A stretch of 64,000 bases of DNA. Source: Yeosuana aromativorans (GTDB taxonomy: Bacteria > Bacteroidota > Bacteroidia > Flavobacteriales > Flavobacteriaceae). Shown here piece by piece: positions 24,584 to 34,182 of the stretch. Location: assembly GCF_014646655.1 (NCBI RefSeq), contig NZ_BMNR01000002.1:523942-587941 (forward strand), given 5' to 3'. The position numbers and the translations under genes are program-made. The notes beneath the pieces are model-generated. The model saw nothing but the letters and a program-made list of their open reading frames with translations. It was not told where the DNA came from and ran no database searches. Positions within the stretch are counted from its first letter, which is position 1. Every line of letters begins with the position of its first letter.

Positions 24584-27500
24584 ATGAAAAATAGTCCAAT
24601 AAATACGGGCAAGGGATTACTATATGTTTTGGTAATGCTCTTTGCCACCCCAATTTTTTCCAATGCCTTGACTTCAAAGGTTTGGTTTTGTTCCAAAACA
24701 GTAAAAGTCACTGCTTTTCAACAGTCTGAAGTACATGGCTCTATAACCGATGTAAATGGTATACCCTTGGCAGGGGTTTCCATTATGGTCAAAGGGACCC
24801 AAAAAGGAACGACCTCAGATTTTGATGGGAATTATAGTCTACTAGCTGACAATAATGGAGTGTTGGTATACTCCTTTATTAGTTTTAAGACCCGAGAGAT
24901 TCCTGTATATGGTTCCAATGAAATAAATGTGGTTTTGGAAACCGATATCACCACTTTAGATACCGTAGAAATCAATGCAGGGTACTATACCGTGAAAGAA
25001 AAGGAACGTACAGGAAACATTTCAAGGATAACCGCCAAGGATATTGAAAAACAGCCTGTAAGCAACCCTCTTGCAGCCATGCAGGGGCGAATACCAGGCG
25101 TGTACATCCAACAACAATCAGGAGTTCCAGGAGGCAGTTTTAACATACAGGTACGAGGGCGTAACAGTATAGCCAGTGGTAATGAACCTTTATATATTGT
25201 AAACGGTGTGCCGATAAATACAGAGGTTATTACTTCTAATATTGGTAAAAGTATCACAGGGGGCGGAAATCCTCTAAGCGGGATAGACCTCAATGATGTT
25301 GAGAGTATTGAAGTGCTAAAGGATGCCGATGCCACTGCCATCTATGGCTCACGGGGTGCTAATGGTGTGATATTGATCACTACAAAAAAAGGCCATGTAG
25401 GCATGACCCGTTTTGACTTGGATATCCAGACAGGCATGGGGAGCGTGGCTAACAAACTGGAACTGCTCAATAGCCAACAGTATGTAATGATGCGGGAAGA
25501 GGCCTTTGCCAATGACGGCATTTCCCCAACCACCGCCAACGCCCGGGATTTATTGCTTTGGGATCCCAATCGTTATACCGATTGGCAGGGAGAACTTATT
25601 GGTGGGACAGCATACCTGACCAATCTCCAAGGGGCTGTTTCAGGAGGCAGTGAGCTGACTTCTTTTAGAATCGGTGGCGGCTTGCGTGAAGAAACCACCG
25701 TTTTTCCGGGTAATTTTAACTACCAAAAAGCATCGGGACATGTAAACCTAAACCATTATTCTGAAGATAAGCGATTTCAGGTTAGATTTTTAGGTAATTA
25801 TGTTTCAGAAGTGAACGGTCTTCCCAGCCAAGATTTGACGTCTTTTATATTCTTGCCTCCAGTGACCCCAAAGGTTTTTGATGATAATGGTGATTTAAAC
25901 TGGGGACCCGAAGGAGGAACTTTTGAGAACCCCTATGCCTACCTTTTAACCAATTACGTAGCAAAGACCAAGACATTTATCAGTAATATGCTTTTAAGTT
26001 ATGTGTTGCTGAAAGGATTAGAGATTAAGGTAGGGACTGGCTATACTACTGCCGATGCCCAAGAGGTACGAACAACACCTTCAGATGCCATCAACCCAGC
26101 ATATTTAACTTTTTTAAAGCCTGAAAGTAATTTTTATGATAATCATACAAAGTCCTGGATCTTAGAACCTCAAATAGATTATAAATTGAATGTTGGCAAA
26201 CACGTATTCAATGCTCTTATTGGTGCTACCTTTCAGCAAAATACGGTCGAAGGCCAATATACCTATGCAACAGATTTTGCCAGCGACCTGCTTTTAGAAG
26301 ATGTAAGCTCGGCTAATACCACTAGGGTAAGTGCCAATTATACAGATTATAAATACCAAGCTGTTTTTGGTAGATTAAATTATACCTACGGTGATCGTTA
26401 CATCGTTAACCTCACGGGACGCCGTGATGGGTCTTCCCGTTTTGGCCCTGGTAACCGCTTTGCCAATTTCGGGGCAATAGGTACTGCCTGGATATTTTCG
26501 AATGAACCATTTTTAAAAGAGGGGATATTAAGCCTCGGGAAATTAAGGGCTAGTTATGGCACTACCGGGAATGACCAAATAGGCGACTATCGTTATTTAG
26601 ACACCTATACGGCCACAGATTATCCTTACCAAGGGATCACAGGGCTGCATCCAACTAGGCTTTTTAACCCAGTATACGGTTGGGAGACCAATAAAAAGTT
26701 AGAGGCAGCCATAGACCTTGGCTTCATAAAAAATAGAATCCAGTTTTCCGCTTCATGGTACCGTAACCGTTCTTCAAATCAATTGGTAGGATACCCGTTG
26801 CCCAGTTCAACCGGATTTTCATCGATCCAAAATAACCTGGCCGCCAAGGTTGAAAATACAGGGATAGAACTGGAACTGAATACCATAAATATCGATACGG
26901 ATAATTTTAAATGGACCATCAGTGCCAATATCAGTTTTCCGAACAATGAATTACTGGAATACCCTGATCTGGAAAACTCATCCTATGCCCAGATCTATGA
27001 GGTCGGAAAATCCTTGGGACTTGAGCGTTCTTTTCACTTTATGGACGTAAATCCTCAAACGGGGGTTTATATGTTTGGAGATGTTGATAGCGACGGTGCC
27101 ATTGGTTATCCAAATGACTTGCAATCATTGATATCTTTGGATCCTGATTTTTACGGCGGGATAGGAAACACTTTTTCCTATAAAGGGTTCCAATTGGTTA
27201 TGTTTCTTCAATTTGTAAAACAATTAGGGTATGATCCACTTTTCTCATCGGGTACAGCCCCTGGACGAACAGGAAACCAACCTATTGAAGTACTCAACAG
27301 ATGGCAGCAAGTTGGGGACAATACCTCTATTCAACAGTTTACACAGAGTACTGCTTCCGATGCTTACACGGAATATGCCAACAGCTATTATTATGGAGAT
27401 AACCGTTTTACTGATGCTTCTTTTGTACGGCTTAAAACCGTATCTCTCACATATCAAGTGCCCAAAGGGATCTTAGGGAATCTTAGCCCTGAAATTTACG

Positions 27501-27619
27501 TACAAGGACAAAACCTATTGACCATTACCAGCTATAAAGGTCTTGATCCTGAATATTCCGGGTCCTTGAGTTTACCACCCCTTCGAATGGTTACAGCTGG
27601 GTTACGTTTAACTTTTTAA
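24584..27619 (+). CDS. susC: SusC/RagA-family TonB-dependent outer-membrane transporter
   Basis: A 1011-aa outer-membrane protein. A signal peptide (MKNSPINTGKGLLYVLVMLF...) is followed by a carboxypeptidase-regulatory-like domain (VHGSITDVNGIPLAGVSI, about residues 50-125), the plug (QGRIPGVYIQQQSGVPGG, VRGRNSIASGNEPLYIVNG, ATAIYGSRGANGVILITTKKG) and a large beta barrel ending in the expected C-terminal Phe (GLRLTF). It imports oligomers such as glycans or peptides using TonB energy together with its SusD partner. It is the first gene of a SusC-SusD-TlpA unit and lies behind a 1-kb structured leader. No glycoside hydrolase is adjacent, so the substrate may not be a polysaccharide. Confidence 0.95.
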   Translation: MKNSPINTGKGLLYVLVMLFATPIFSNALTSKVWFCSKTVKVTAFQQSEVHGSITDVNGIPLAGVSIMVKGTQKGTTSDFDGNYSLLADNNGVLVYSFISFKTREIPVYGSNEINVVLETDITTLDTVEINAGYYTVKEKERTGNISRITAKDIEKQPVSNPLAAMQGRIPGVYIQQQSGVPGGSFNIQVRGRNSIASGNEPLYIVNGVPINTEVITSNIGKSITGGGNPLSGIDLNDVESIEVLKDADATAIYGSRGANGVILITTKKGHVGMTRFDLDIQTGMGSVANKLELLNSQQYVMMREEAFANDGISPTTANARDLLLWDPNRYTDWQGELIGGTAYLTNLQGAVSGGSELTSFRIGGGLREETTVFPGNFNYQKASGHVNLNHYSEDKRFQVRFLGNYVSEVNGLPSQDLTSFIFLPPVTPKVFDDNGDLNWGPEGGTFENPYAYLLTNYVAKTKTFISNMLLSYVLLKGLEIKVGTGYTTADAQEVRTTPSDAINPAYLTFLKPESNFYDNHTKSWILEPQIDYKLNVGKHVFNALIGATFQQNTVEGQYTYATDFASDLLLEDVSSANTTRVSANYTDYKYQAVFGRLNYTYGDRYIVNLTGRRDGSSRFGPGNRFANFGAIGTAWIFSNEPFLKEGILSLGKLRASYGTTGNDQIGDYRYLDTYTATDYPYQGITGLHPTRLFNPVYGWETNKKLEAAIDLGFIKNRIQFSASWYRNRSSNQLVGYPLPSSTGFSSIQNNLAAKVENTGIELELNTINIDTDNFKWTISANISFPNNELLEYPDLENSSYAQIYEVGKSLGLERSFHFMDVNPQTGVYMFGDVDSDGAIGYPNDLQSLISLDPDFYGGIGNTFSYKGFQLVMFLQFVKQLGYDPLFSSGTAPGRTGNQPIEVLNRWQQVGDNTSIQQFTQSTASDAYTEYANSYYYGDNRFTDASFVRLKTVSLTYQVPKGILGNLSPEIYVQGQNLLTITSYKGLDPEYSGSLSLPPLRMVTAGLRLTF

Positions 27620-27630
27620 AAAAATGATTT

Positions 27631-29025
27631 ATGAAAACTATTGATAAAATATATGATAATGCCCTGTGCATGGGAACTTATTGTTGCAGTATCCTAATGT
27701 TGCTTATCCTTGTATCCTGTGAGGATTTTATTGAAGTGGAAGCACCTAAAAATGAACTGGTAGGCACTGTCGTGTTTACGGATACAAAAACAGCTGAGGC
27801 GGCCCTTTCAGGAATTTATAGCCAAATGACCGAAGGCTTTGACGGTTTTGCCAATTACAGGACAACACTGCTGGCAGGCCTGTACAGTGATGAACTGGAC
27901 GATTACTCGGGCAATACCGATATTGTCTCGTTCCATGAGAACAGTCTTAACCCGAACAACAGTAACCTGCTTAACCTTTGGCAGGAACCTTATAAGTATA
28001 TCTACCAAGCCAATTCGGTCATAGAAGGATTGGAGAATACCCGAGGGCTAGATGCTGATATTAAGCAGCAATTTATTGGAGAGGCCTTGTTTATTCGTGC
28101 CTTTTGCCATTTTTACTTGGTAAATTTCTTCGGGGATATACCCTATATCGTTACCACTGATTACATTAAAAACTCATCGGCCGTAAGACAGCCCAACGAT
28201 GAGATATATAGCAAGATTGTTGCAGACCTTAAAGAAGCTATCCCCTTATTGCCTGATTTTTATGTTTCAGACGGCAGGGCTCGCCCCAATACTTATGCTG
28301 CGCAAGCCTTATTGGCTCGGGTGTATTTATATTTGGAGGACTGGGAGAATGCGCATCTATTGACCACTTCTGTAATCGGAACCACAGAGCATTTTGAATT
28401 GGAAACGAATTTGGACCAGGTGTTCTTGAAGGATTCCCGAGAAGCTATATGGCAGCTACAACCAGTGATAGACGGACTTAATACCGTAGAGGGTTTTGCC
28501 TTTATTCTATATGGAGTTCCCAGAAACAGTGCCCTAAGCAGCAACGTACTAGATGCCTTTGATGACGGTGATTTAAGAAAAGAAAGCTGGATAGGTACCA
28601 TAACGTCTGATTCGGACACCTATTTCTATCCATATAAATACCAAGTGTTTTTTGGTAGTGACCTTACCGAATACTATATGGTACTGCGCCTCGCTGAGCA
28701 ATACCTGATCCGGGCAGAGGCAAGTGCACAACTAAATAACATAGAGGCTGCCAAAGCAGATCTCAACGTCATTCGCAACCGCGCTGGATTAGGTGATTTT
28801 CTGGGCAACTCCAAAGCAGAGCTCTTGGAGGCTATTTACAAAGAGCGCCAACGGGAACTGTTCGCAGAATGGGGGCACCGTTGGTTTGACCTAAAGAGAA
28901 CTGGAAAGGCAGATGCAGTATTATCTGTTTTAAAACCAGGGTGGCAATCTACCGATACGTTATTTCCCATTCCGCAAAGTGAACTGCAAAACAATCCAAA
29001 AATATCCCAAAATCCCGGTTATTAA
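27631..29025 (+). CDS. susD: SusD/RagB-family substrate-binding lipoprotein
   Basis: A 464-aa surface lipoprotein that caps the SusC barrel and binds substrate. The signal peptide ends in the lipobox LVSC (Cys at about 30) followed by acidic residues (EDFIEVEAP), fitting Bacteroidetes surface-export signals. SusD features include ANSVIEGLENT, EALFIRAFCHFYLVNFFGD, NTYAAQALLARVYLYLEDW and the C-terminal EAIYKERQRELFAEWGHRWFDLKRTG. It begins 11 bp after susC. Length is usual for the family. Confidence 0.95.
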   Translation: MKTIDKIYDNALCMGTYCCSILMLLILVSCEDFIEVEAPKNELVGTVVFTDTKTAEAALSGIYSQMTEGFDGFANYRTTLLAGLYSDELDDYSGNTDIVSFHENSLNPNNSNLLNLWQEPYKYIYQANSVIEGLENTRGLDADIKQQFIGEALFIRAFCHFYLVNFFGDIPYIVTTDYIKNSSAVRQPNDEIYSKIVADLKEAIPLLPDFYVSDGRARPNTYAAQALLARVYLYLEDWENAHLLTTSVIGTTEHFELETNLDQVFLKDSREAIWQLQPVIDGLNTVEGFAFILYGVPRNSALSSNVLDAFDDGDLRKESWIGTITSDSDTYFYPYKYQVFFGSDLTEYYMVLRLAEQYLIRAEASAQLNNIEAAKADLNVIRNRAGLGDFLGNSKAELLEAIYKERQRELFAEWGHRWFDLKRTGKADAVLSVLKPGWQSTDTLFPIPQSELQNNPKISQNPGY

Positions 29026-29086
29026 AGAGGTTTAAAAATTTATGGGTGAATATATAAACAGATATTGAAACAATATAAAACCATCG

Positions 29087-30487
29087 ATGATGAAAAGATT
29101 TTTTTATGCATTAATACTGCTACTGGTAGCATGTAACCTCAATAACTCGAAAAACAAACAGGACGGCAAAGCACAAAACGACCTAGTATCCATGAACAAC
29201 AAGGAAGCGGCTTTTCCTACTGTTGGAAAGCCCATGCCGGATATTCTGCTGACCAATATTGAACATTACAGAAACAAGGAATTAACGCTGGAAGATTTGA
29301 AGGGGAAATTCGTAATTCTGGATTTTTGGACCCGATTTTGTAAATCGTGCATATACAGTTTTCCAAAAGTAGACAAGCTTAATAAGCAGTTTAAGGATCG
29401 GGTGGAATTCATGTTGGTGAGCGGAAACAAAGGCAAATACTACGAAGGTACCCGCGAGATTTATGAGAAATACAGAAAGCGGTACAACTTGGGGCTTCCT
29501 ATATCTTACAGCGTCCATTTGTTTGATAAACTGGGCATAGGTGTAGTTCCTCACATCATTTGGATTGATGACAAAGGAATCGTACAGGCAATTTCGGGCA
29601 GTAGAGCACTTACACCTGAAAATATAGAGTCATTTTTAAATGCAGAACCGTTGGATGTTGACCTGAACCCAAATGTAACACAGCTTAACAAAGGGAGCCA
29701 TGGGTTTGATAAAAAGCAACCACTACTTATTGATGGCAATGGTGGTGAGAATGGTGACTTTGTGTACAGATCTTTATTGACATTGGGCAAAAAGGACATT
29801 AATTATTCTTCTTATGGGTATTTTAAACCCAACAATGGAAGTTCCAATATAGCTTGCCAGGTTATCAATGGATCCTTAAAAGAATTATACCAGATAGCTT
29901 ATGGTGATACGGTCCAAAATAGTCCTGACCGCTATAAGACACAGTCCAATTGTTATGGGGAATATTGGTATGAACCGGTTCTAAAGATAAAAGATACCGC
30001 TCTCTTTGTTTCCAATTATAAACGCATGGAGCATATATACTGCTATAGTTTGGTGGTACCGAATGATCGTTTATCCCATACATTGGATAATCAAAGGATC
30101 ATGCAGTGTAACCTAAAAAATTATTTTGGGTACACCATATCTGTAGAGACACGTAAAATGCCTTATTGGTCATTAAAATCCACAAAAGCAGGAAAAAAAA
30201 ACTTGGTTACCAAAGGGGGAGCATCCGCTTATAAAGGAAACGGCTTCACCTATTCGCAATATACCAATATGCCCATAGCTCAAATTTTATTGCTCCTTTG
30301 GGGAAATAATCAGGTAGGCCCTCCTTTTTTGGATGAAACCGGTATTACTGAAAACATCGATATAGAACTGGACGCCATACTTACTGATTTTGAACAGCTC
30401 AAAAAAGAACTTGAAAAAAATGGCCTACTGCTGGAGCAAAAGACAAAAGACATGAAAGTTATAGTGATCAGTGATACTCAGGAATAA
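29087..30487 (+). CDS. TlpA-like thioredoxin lipoprotein fused to DUF3738
   Basis: A 466-aa lipoprotein. The signal peptide carries a lipobox (LLLVAC, Cys at about 16). A TlpA/AhpC-type thioredoxin fold follows (about residues 48-185) with the redox motif DFWTRFCKSCIYSFP (C-x-x-C) and cis-Pro region GVVPHIIWID. The C-terminal half matches DUF3738 by motif: LKELYQIAYG, then RKMPYWSLKST, then GFTYSQYTNMPIAQ, then FLDETGITENIDIEL, then KDMKVIVISD at the end. It would reduce or rearrange disulfides in the periplasm or on the outer membrane. It is the third gene of the SusC-SusD unit, ended by an intrinsic terminator. Confidence 0.85.
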   Translation: MMKRFFYALILLLVACNLNNSKNKQDGKAQNDLVSMNNKEAAFPTVGKPMPDILLTNIEHYRNKELTLEDLKGKFVILDFWTRFCKSCIYSFPKVDKLNKQFKDRVEFMLVSGNKGKYYEGTREIYEKYRKRYNLGLPISYSVHLFDKLGIGVVPHIIWIDDKGIVQAISGSRALTPENIESFLNAEPLDVDLNPNVTQLNKGSHGFDKKQPLLIDGNGGENGDFVYRSLLTLGKKDINYSSYGYFKPNNGSSNIACQVINGSLKELYQIAYGDTVQNSPDRYKTQSNCYGEYWYEPVLKIKDTALFVSNYKRMEHIYCYSLVVPNDRLSHTLDNQRIMQCNLKNYFGYTISVETRKMPYWSLKSTKAGKKNLVTKGGASAYKGNGFTYSQYTNMPIAQILLLLWGNNQVGPPFLDETGITENIDIELDAILTDFEQLKKELEKNGLLLEQKTKDMKVIVISDTQE

Positions 30488-30507
30488 ATAGACTTTTAGG
30501 TCTTTGT

Positions 30508-30542
30508 GAGAGTGGTCTATTGTAAAGACCACTCTTTTTTTG
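30508..30542 (+). terminator. Intrinsic terminator of the susC-susD-tlpA unit
   Basis: AGAGTGGTCT pairs perfectly with AGACCACTCT around a 7-base loop, followed by T7. It lies between the convergent tlpA-like and DUF6520 genes. Confidence 0.9.
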
Positions 30543-30558
30543 AATACAATAAAAATCG

Positions 30559-30810
30559 CTAATTATTAAAATGGTATTCATTTACACACAGTCCTTGGGC
30601 ATTTTTGTTCTGGTAATAAGTGTTAATGCCCAAAGTACAAATTGGACCTGGATCAGTACCACAATTTGGTGGTAGCGATACTACTTCACAGGTTCCGCCA
30701 CTTGTTGGAGCCCTGAATACGGATAGAATATCCATTTGGCTAGAAGCAAAAGCTCCACCAATAGCAACTACAAAAGCGACAACGGTTAAAATTCCTTGAA
30801 TCTTTTTCAT
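30559..30810 (-). CDS. DUF6520-family small exported four-Cys peptide
   Basis: An 83-aa protein with a hydrophobic export segment (ILTVVAFVVAIGGAFASS) followed by a ~55-aa mature region with four Cys in the order C-x(9)-C-x(7)-C-x(15)-C (from GGTCEVV, PPNCGTD, GPICTLG and GLCVNE). This fits two disulfide bonds. DUF6520 peptides are frequent beside MauE-like and SusCD genes in Bacteroidetes, and none has a known function as far as I can recall. It follows the MauE-like gene on the same strand by 86 bp, and faces the TlpA-like thioredoxin, so disulfide handling could link the three. Confidence 0.82.
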   Translation of the reverse strand: MKKIQGILTVVAFVVAIGGAFASSQMDILSVFRAPTSGGTCEVVSLPPNCGTDPGPICTLGINTYYQNKNAQGLCVNEYHFNN

Positions 30811-30896
30811 GATATAAAAAATTTAAATTAAACATACGACCTACTTTTTTCTACAGGTGTTCAGTCTCATCTTCCTGGTTCTACTAGTAAAATATT

Positions 30897-32471
30897 TTAA
30901 GGCATCACCATGTCTTTGGGTGTTGTTTTTAATAATCCCAGATAATTTTTACCTAGGAGATAGGTAACGATCCTATCCGGATATAAAGCTAAGAGATGGT
31001 CATGAACTATTCTAAAATCCTTTAGGAAGTGCCCTTCTATATTTGGGATATAAAAACTGTATTTGTATGTGCCATTTTTTAAATTGTAAACATCGATGAC
31101 CTCGCCTTGTTCAAACTGCTTTTCAGGTTCGTTTTCAGCACGAATTTTCGATTGGTTGAACAGCCCATATCCTAGGGTCTCACTCCTTCTGTTGACCACT
31201 GGGGGAGGTGTGGCCATAGAGCGCTGTTTTTTACTTATTGTTTCCCTGATTTTTATATTCGCCGTGGTAGTGGTATCTATGGTACTATACCTAGCCTCTA
31301 CCTTTAAGTCTTTGTCAAGTATGATATATTCATTGCGATAGTAATATGTATAGATAAGTTTTTGCATTTGGGGATTGTAATGCAAATAACCATCGGTACA
31401 AAAAAACCCTTCTACCTGTTTTTCCAAAGCCTTTGGGTTGAGTTTGGTGATAAGAGAATCTACATTTAAAAGTCCCAAGCGTCTGCCTATATTTGGGATT
31501 AATTTTACAACGGCAAGCTTATTGGAGTCCACGGGAATGGCCTCATTAAAATAATTGTTTCCTAATGGAATTGCTTTAAGGTATTGGCTTTTTGTGTCAC
31601 CTATGAATAACATAGGGATAGTACCATCTGTCATGAAAATTCCCTTATCATTAATACGTATGTGTGTTCTTTTTATGTTTAGCTGTATTGCGTTTGGTAA
31701 TTTTAGGGTTATAGTATCTATGATATTAAGGTTGCAGTCAACCTTTAAAATTCTAAGTGGGTTGCCTTTTTGATTCAGATAAATATGGTTTTTGGTGAAG
31801 CCTGCCAATTGGTATTGGTCTTCTGGCAGTTTGAGTTCCTTTTGCGCTCCTGAAATAACATGTGGCGGAAAAAAGCGGATAAAACTACCAGACAAATGGT
31901 TTTTATAATCGGTAAAGAAAAATAACCCCAAAACAAATGCACTGCATAGTGATATGGCCAGGAGTATTTGGATCAATGTTCGTTTTTTTAAAGTTGTAAT
32001 AGTAGAGTCCATCCTGTTAAGGCTTCTGTATATACAAGGGGTTTCTTTTTGACCTAGGCCATTAAAAATAATGGCAATGCTGCCAAGTACTACGAAAAAG
32101 AGATTGAAGATCAAATGTTCCGTCCAACCCATGTGTTCCAAGATTCCGCCACAGGAACAAGGCACAAAATCACTAAGGTTTTGTATGACCAAGATATACA
32201 TGCTAAAGGAGCTCATAAGCCCAAGACTTGTATATAGGGCAATGGTCCGAAACCTTTTTGTGGCCAGGGCTACAGCTAGCAAGAATTCAATAAATGGAAC
32301 GCTCCAAGCGACATAATCCGCATAAGCCGTAAGAACAGGTGACTGACCCAATTGTATCTTGAATTGGCCGAAATCAAGAAGTTTACTGGTTGCGGCATAG
32401 GAAAACAAAAGAATGAACATTAAACAAATAATCTCTACAATAATTTTTCTATATCCTTCATGCCATTTCAT
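30897..32471 (-). CDS. MauE-like four-helix membrane protein with a large exported domain
   Basis: A 524-aa inner-membrane protein. Four membrane helices make a MauE/DoxX-type domain (about residues 12-140), with a start motif YAATSKLLDFGQF and the cysteine motif VPCSCGGILEHMGW. A fifth helix (ILLAISLCSAFVLGLFFF) leads to a ~320-aa exported region of beta-propeller-like repeats (LKVDCNLNIIDTITLKLP, HYNPQMQKLIYTYYYRNEY). The MauE family supports disulfide formation during methylamine dehydrogenase maturation. Here it precedes the four-Cys DUF6520 peptide, which suggests a disulfide-related role. Its promoter region carries AraC-like half-sites. Confidence 0.75.
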   Translation of the reverse strand: MKWHEGYRKIIVEIICLMFILLFSYAATSKLLDFGQFKIQLGQSPVLTAYADYVAWSVPFIEFLLAVALATKRFRTIALYTSLGLMSSFSMYILVIQNLSDFVPCSCGGILEHMGWTEHLIFNLFFVVLGSIAIIFNGLGQKETPCIYRSLNRMDSTITTLKKRTLIQILLAISLCSAFVLGLFFFTDYKNHLSGSFIRFFPPHVISGAQKELKLPEDQYQLAGFTKNHIYLNQKGNPLRILKVDCNLNIIDTITLKLPNAIQLNIKRTHIRINDKGIFMTDGTIPMLFIGDTKSQYLKAIPLGNNYFNEAIPVDSNKLAVVKLIPNIGRRLGLLNVDSLITKLNPKALEKQVEGFFCTDGYLHYNPQMQKLIYTYYYRNEYIILDKDLKVEARYSTIDTTTTANIKIRETISKKQRSMATPPPVVNRRSETLGYGLFNQSKIRAENEPEKQFEQGEVIDVYNLKNGTYKYSFYIPNIEGHFLKDFRIVHDHLLALYPDRIVTYLLGKNYLGLLKTTPKDMVMP

Positions 32472-32523
32472 ATCATTTGTATTGATTTGATATTCAATGG
32501 CGTAAAGTTAAAAAGGAAAAATG

Positions 32524-32560
32524 ATCCCTAAGGGATAATGAATGGTCTGTTAGGGATTAT
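32524..32560. promoter_or_regulatory. AraC-like half-site pair upstream of the MauE gene
   Basis: Two direct half-sites, AGGGATAAT (32531) and AGGGATTAT (32552), lie 21 bp apart. The upstream one is part of a palindrome ATCCCTAAGGGAT and the second follows GGTCTGTT. A matching pair with the same 21-bp spacing lies upstream of the AONS-FemAB gene. This is what a regulator with two HTH motifs per subunit would bind. Confidence 0.5.
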
Positions 32561-32581
32561 TTAATAATAGGCTTTAAATTT

Positions 32582-33538
32582 TTATGATTTTTCTTTTGTA
32601 GATCTTAGCTCCTTAGGTCTGTATCCATATCTGTTTTTGAACTCCCTGGAGAAATGGGTAGCACTCTTAAAACCTACCATTTTGGCAATCTCCTTAAAGG
32701 ATTTGTCAGAATGATCAACAATAACATGAGCTTTTCTAAGACGTTCCTCCTTTAAAAACTTAAAAACAGTCATGCCATAAAGTTCTTTAAATCCTTTTTT
32801 AAGCTTAAATTCGTTGGTTCCGAAGGTAAGTGCCATATCTTTTAAAGAAGGCAATTCTTCTTCTAAATGGCTCTTGATGTATTCTCCGGCCGTTCTGATA
32901 TGTTCAATATCCGAAAGTTGTAAAAAGGACTTATTGCTTTTTGGGGTTTTTGAGAATAATAATTGACTTTGCACTCTTCTTTGCACTTCACCTTCAATAA
33001 CCTTTCTTGTTTGCACCATATCAAAGGTCGTGACAATGGTTTTTCCCCGTAATGGAGTATCGTATGTAAAATGGATAACCCGACAAAAAGCAGGGAGCAG
33101 CAAATCTTGATGTGTTATAAAAGATAATTGTAAGGATTGTTCATGCACAGACAAACCCGTAATTTCCTTTTGTAAAGCCTCCCACTGGAGTTGCGACTCG
33201 TTTGAGAGTAGATTCACAAACGGTTTGCCCAATAGATTATCATCCTCAAATCCTAAATAACGTTTACTGTTCTCGTTTATTTCTTCAATATGGAATGTTT
33301 CATCCAGTATAAAGAGTATTTGAATGGAGAAGGCATAGGAGTCATGGAAATTCACATAGCCTTGGTGTAAAAAGGAATCCTTTATTTCTTCTGTGGTCAT
33401 ATTGACCAATGCCGTAAGGGCTTCAAGATCATCTTTTTTTTCAGTACGCTCAATGCGTGTAGAAAAATTACCTTTGGATAGTTCCAGCAGTTGCTGGTTT
33501 ATTTTTTTAAGTCGGGTTTTGTTTTCTGGATTATGCAT
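32582..33538 (-). CDS. PAS-domain AraC-family transcriptional regulator
   Basis: A 318-aa regulator. The N-terminus resembles a HAMP-like helix (LSKGNFSTRIERTEKKDD), followed by a PAS sensor domain (about residues 70-190, ILFILDETFHIEEINENSKRY) and a C-terminal AraC double HTH (YIKSHLEEELPSLKDMALTFGTNEF then EIAKMVGFKSATHFSREFKNRYG). There is no membrane segment, so it senses a cytosolic signal. It is placed between the DUF6520/MauE unit and the AONS-FemAB gene, both of which have matching half-sites in their promoters, so it probably controls both. Confidence 0.85.
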   Translation of the reverse strand: MHNPENKTRLKKINQQLLELSKGNFSTRIERTEKKDDLEALTALVNMTTEEIKDSFLHQGYVNFHDSYAFSIQILFILDETFHIEEINENSKRYLGFEDDNLLGKPFVNLLSNESQLQWEALQKEITGLSVHEQSLQLSFITHQDLLLPAFCRVIHFTYDTPLRGKTIVTTFDMVQTRKVIEGEVQRRVQSQLLFSKTPKSNKSFLQLSDIEHIRTAGEYIKSHLEEELPSLKDMALTFGTNEFKLKKGFKELYGMTVFKFLKEERLRKAHVIVDHSDKSFKEIAKMVGFKSATHFSREFKNRYGYRPKELRSTKEKS

Positions 33539-33732
33539 AAACCATATTAGTATTTAAAGTAAACGATATGAGAGGGGCCTTAAAGTAAAACTCTTGTAAA
33601 AATATTTTATCTATAGGGAGAGAGTTAGATGCACAAATTTTTAAACAGTGTGAATTTTGAAGGAGACATAAAAATATAAAAAATATATTAATCTATTGAA
33701 TATAGTTTTAGTTTGATTATAGGATTTTGGAA

Positions 33733-34104
33733 CTAAGAAGCAAATTCAGAGAGGTATCTTAAGGCTTCTGTATCTTGATCGAAAATTTTAGTAGGAATGG
33801 GAGGTGTATTTCCTTTTACATAAATTTCTGAGAATACGCTGGACAAGGGCGTATCAGAAATCAAGGCCACAGCTTTTATGAATACCGAACCTTCTGTCGC
33901 AAAATACCTTCGGGCATTCATATCAATATTTTTAACACCCCTAATATCACATAACACAGGATATGCTTTCCCCTTTTGTAAGTTTAACCGATCGGATACA
34001 ATTTGCATCGCTGCTGGCAAATTGATTTCCACATTCTCTTTATAAATAAAAAAGAGAATGCCTCTTTTTATCCAAAAGGAAGCAAAATCATTTTCAAAAT
34101 TCAT
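33733..34104 (-). CDS. STAS/SpoIIAA-like small protein
   Basis: A 123-aa soluble protein with an alternating beta-alpha pattern (ILFFIYKENVEINLPAAMQI, YPVLCDIRGVKNIDMNARRYF, VKAVALISDTPLSSVFSEI-like) that suits a STAS/SpoIIAA-like fold. It lacks a clear phosphorylation serine in the usual place. It lies between the AraC gene and the AONS-FemAB gene, so a regulatory part in this cluster is possible. Its own promoter would overlap the half-site region at 34183-34230 in the divergent direction. Confidence 0.55.
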   Translation of the reverse strand: MNFENDFASFWIKRGILFFIYKENVEINLPAAMQIVSDRLNLQKGKAYPVLCDIRGVKNIDMNARRYFATEGSVFIKAVALISDTPLSSVFSEIYVKGNTPPIPTKIFDQDTEALRYLSEFAS

Positions 34105-34182
34105 GTAACTGGCACTCTTTATTAAGCGTTCAAATTAATATTTATTTTTTAAAAAGTACTCTTGTAGCCCAATAAGTAAACT

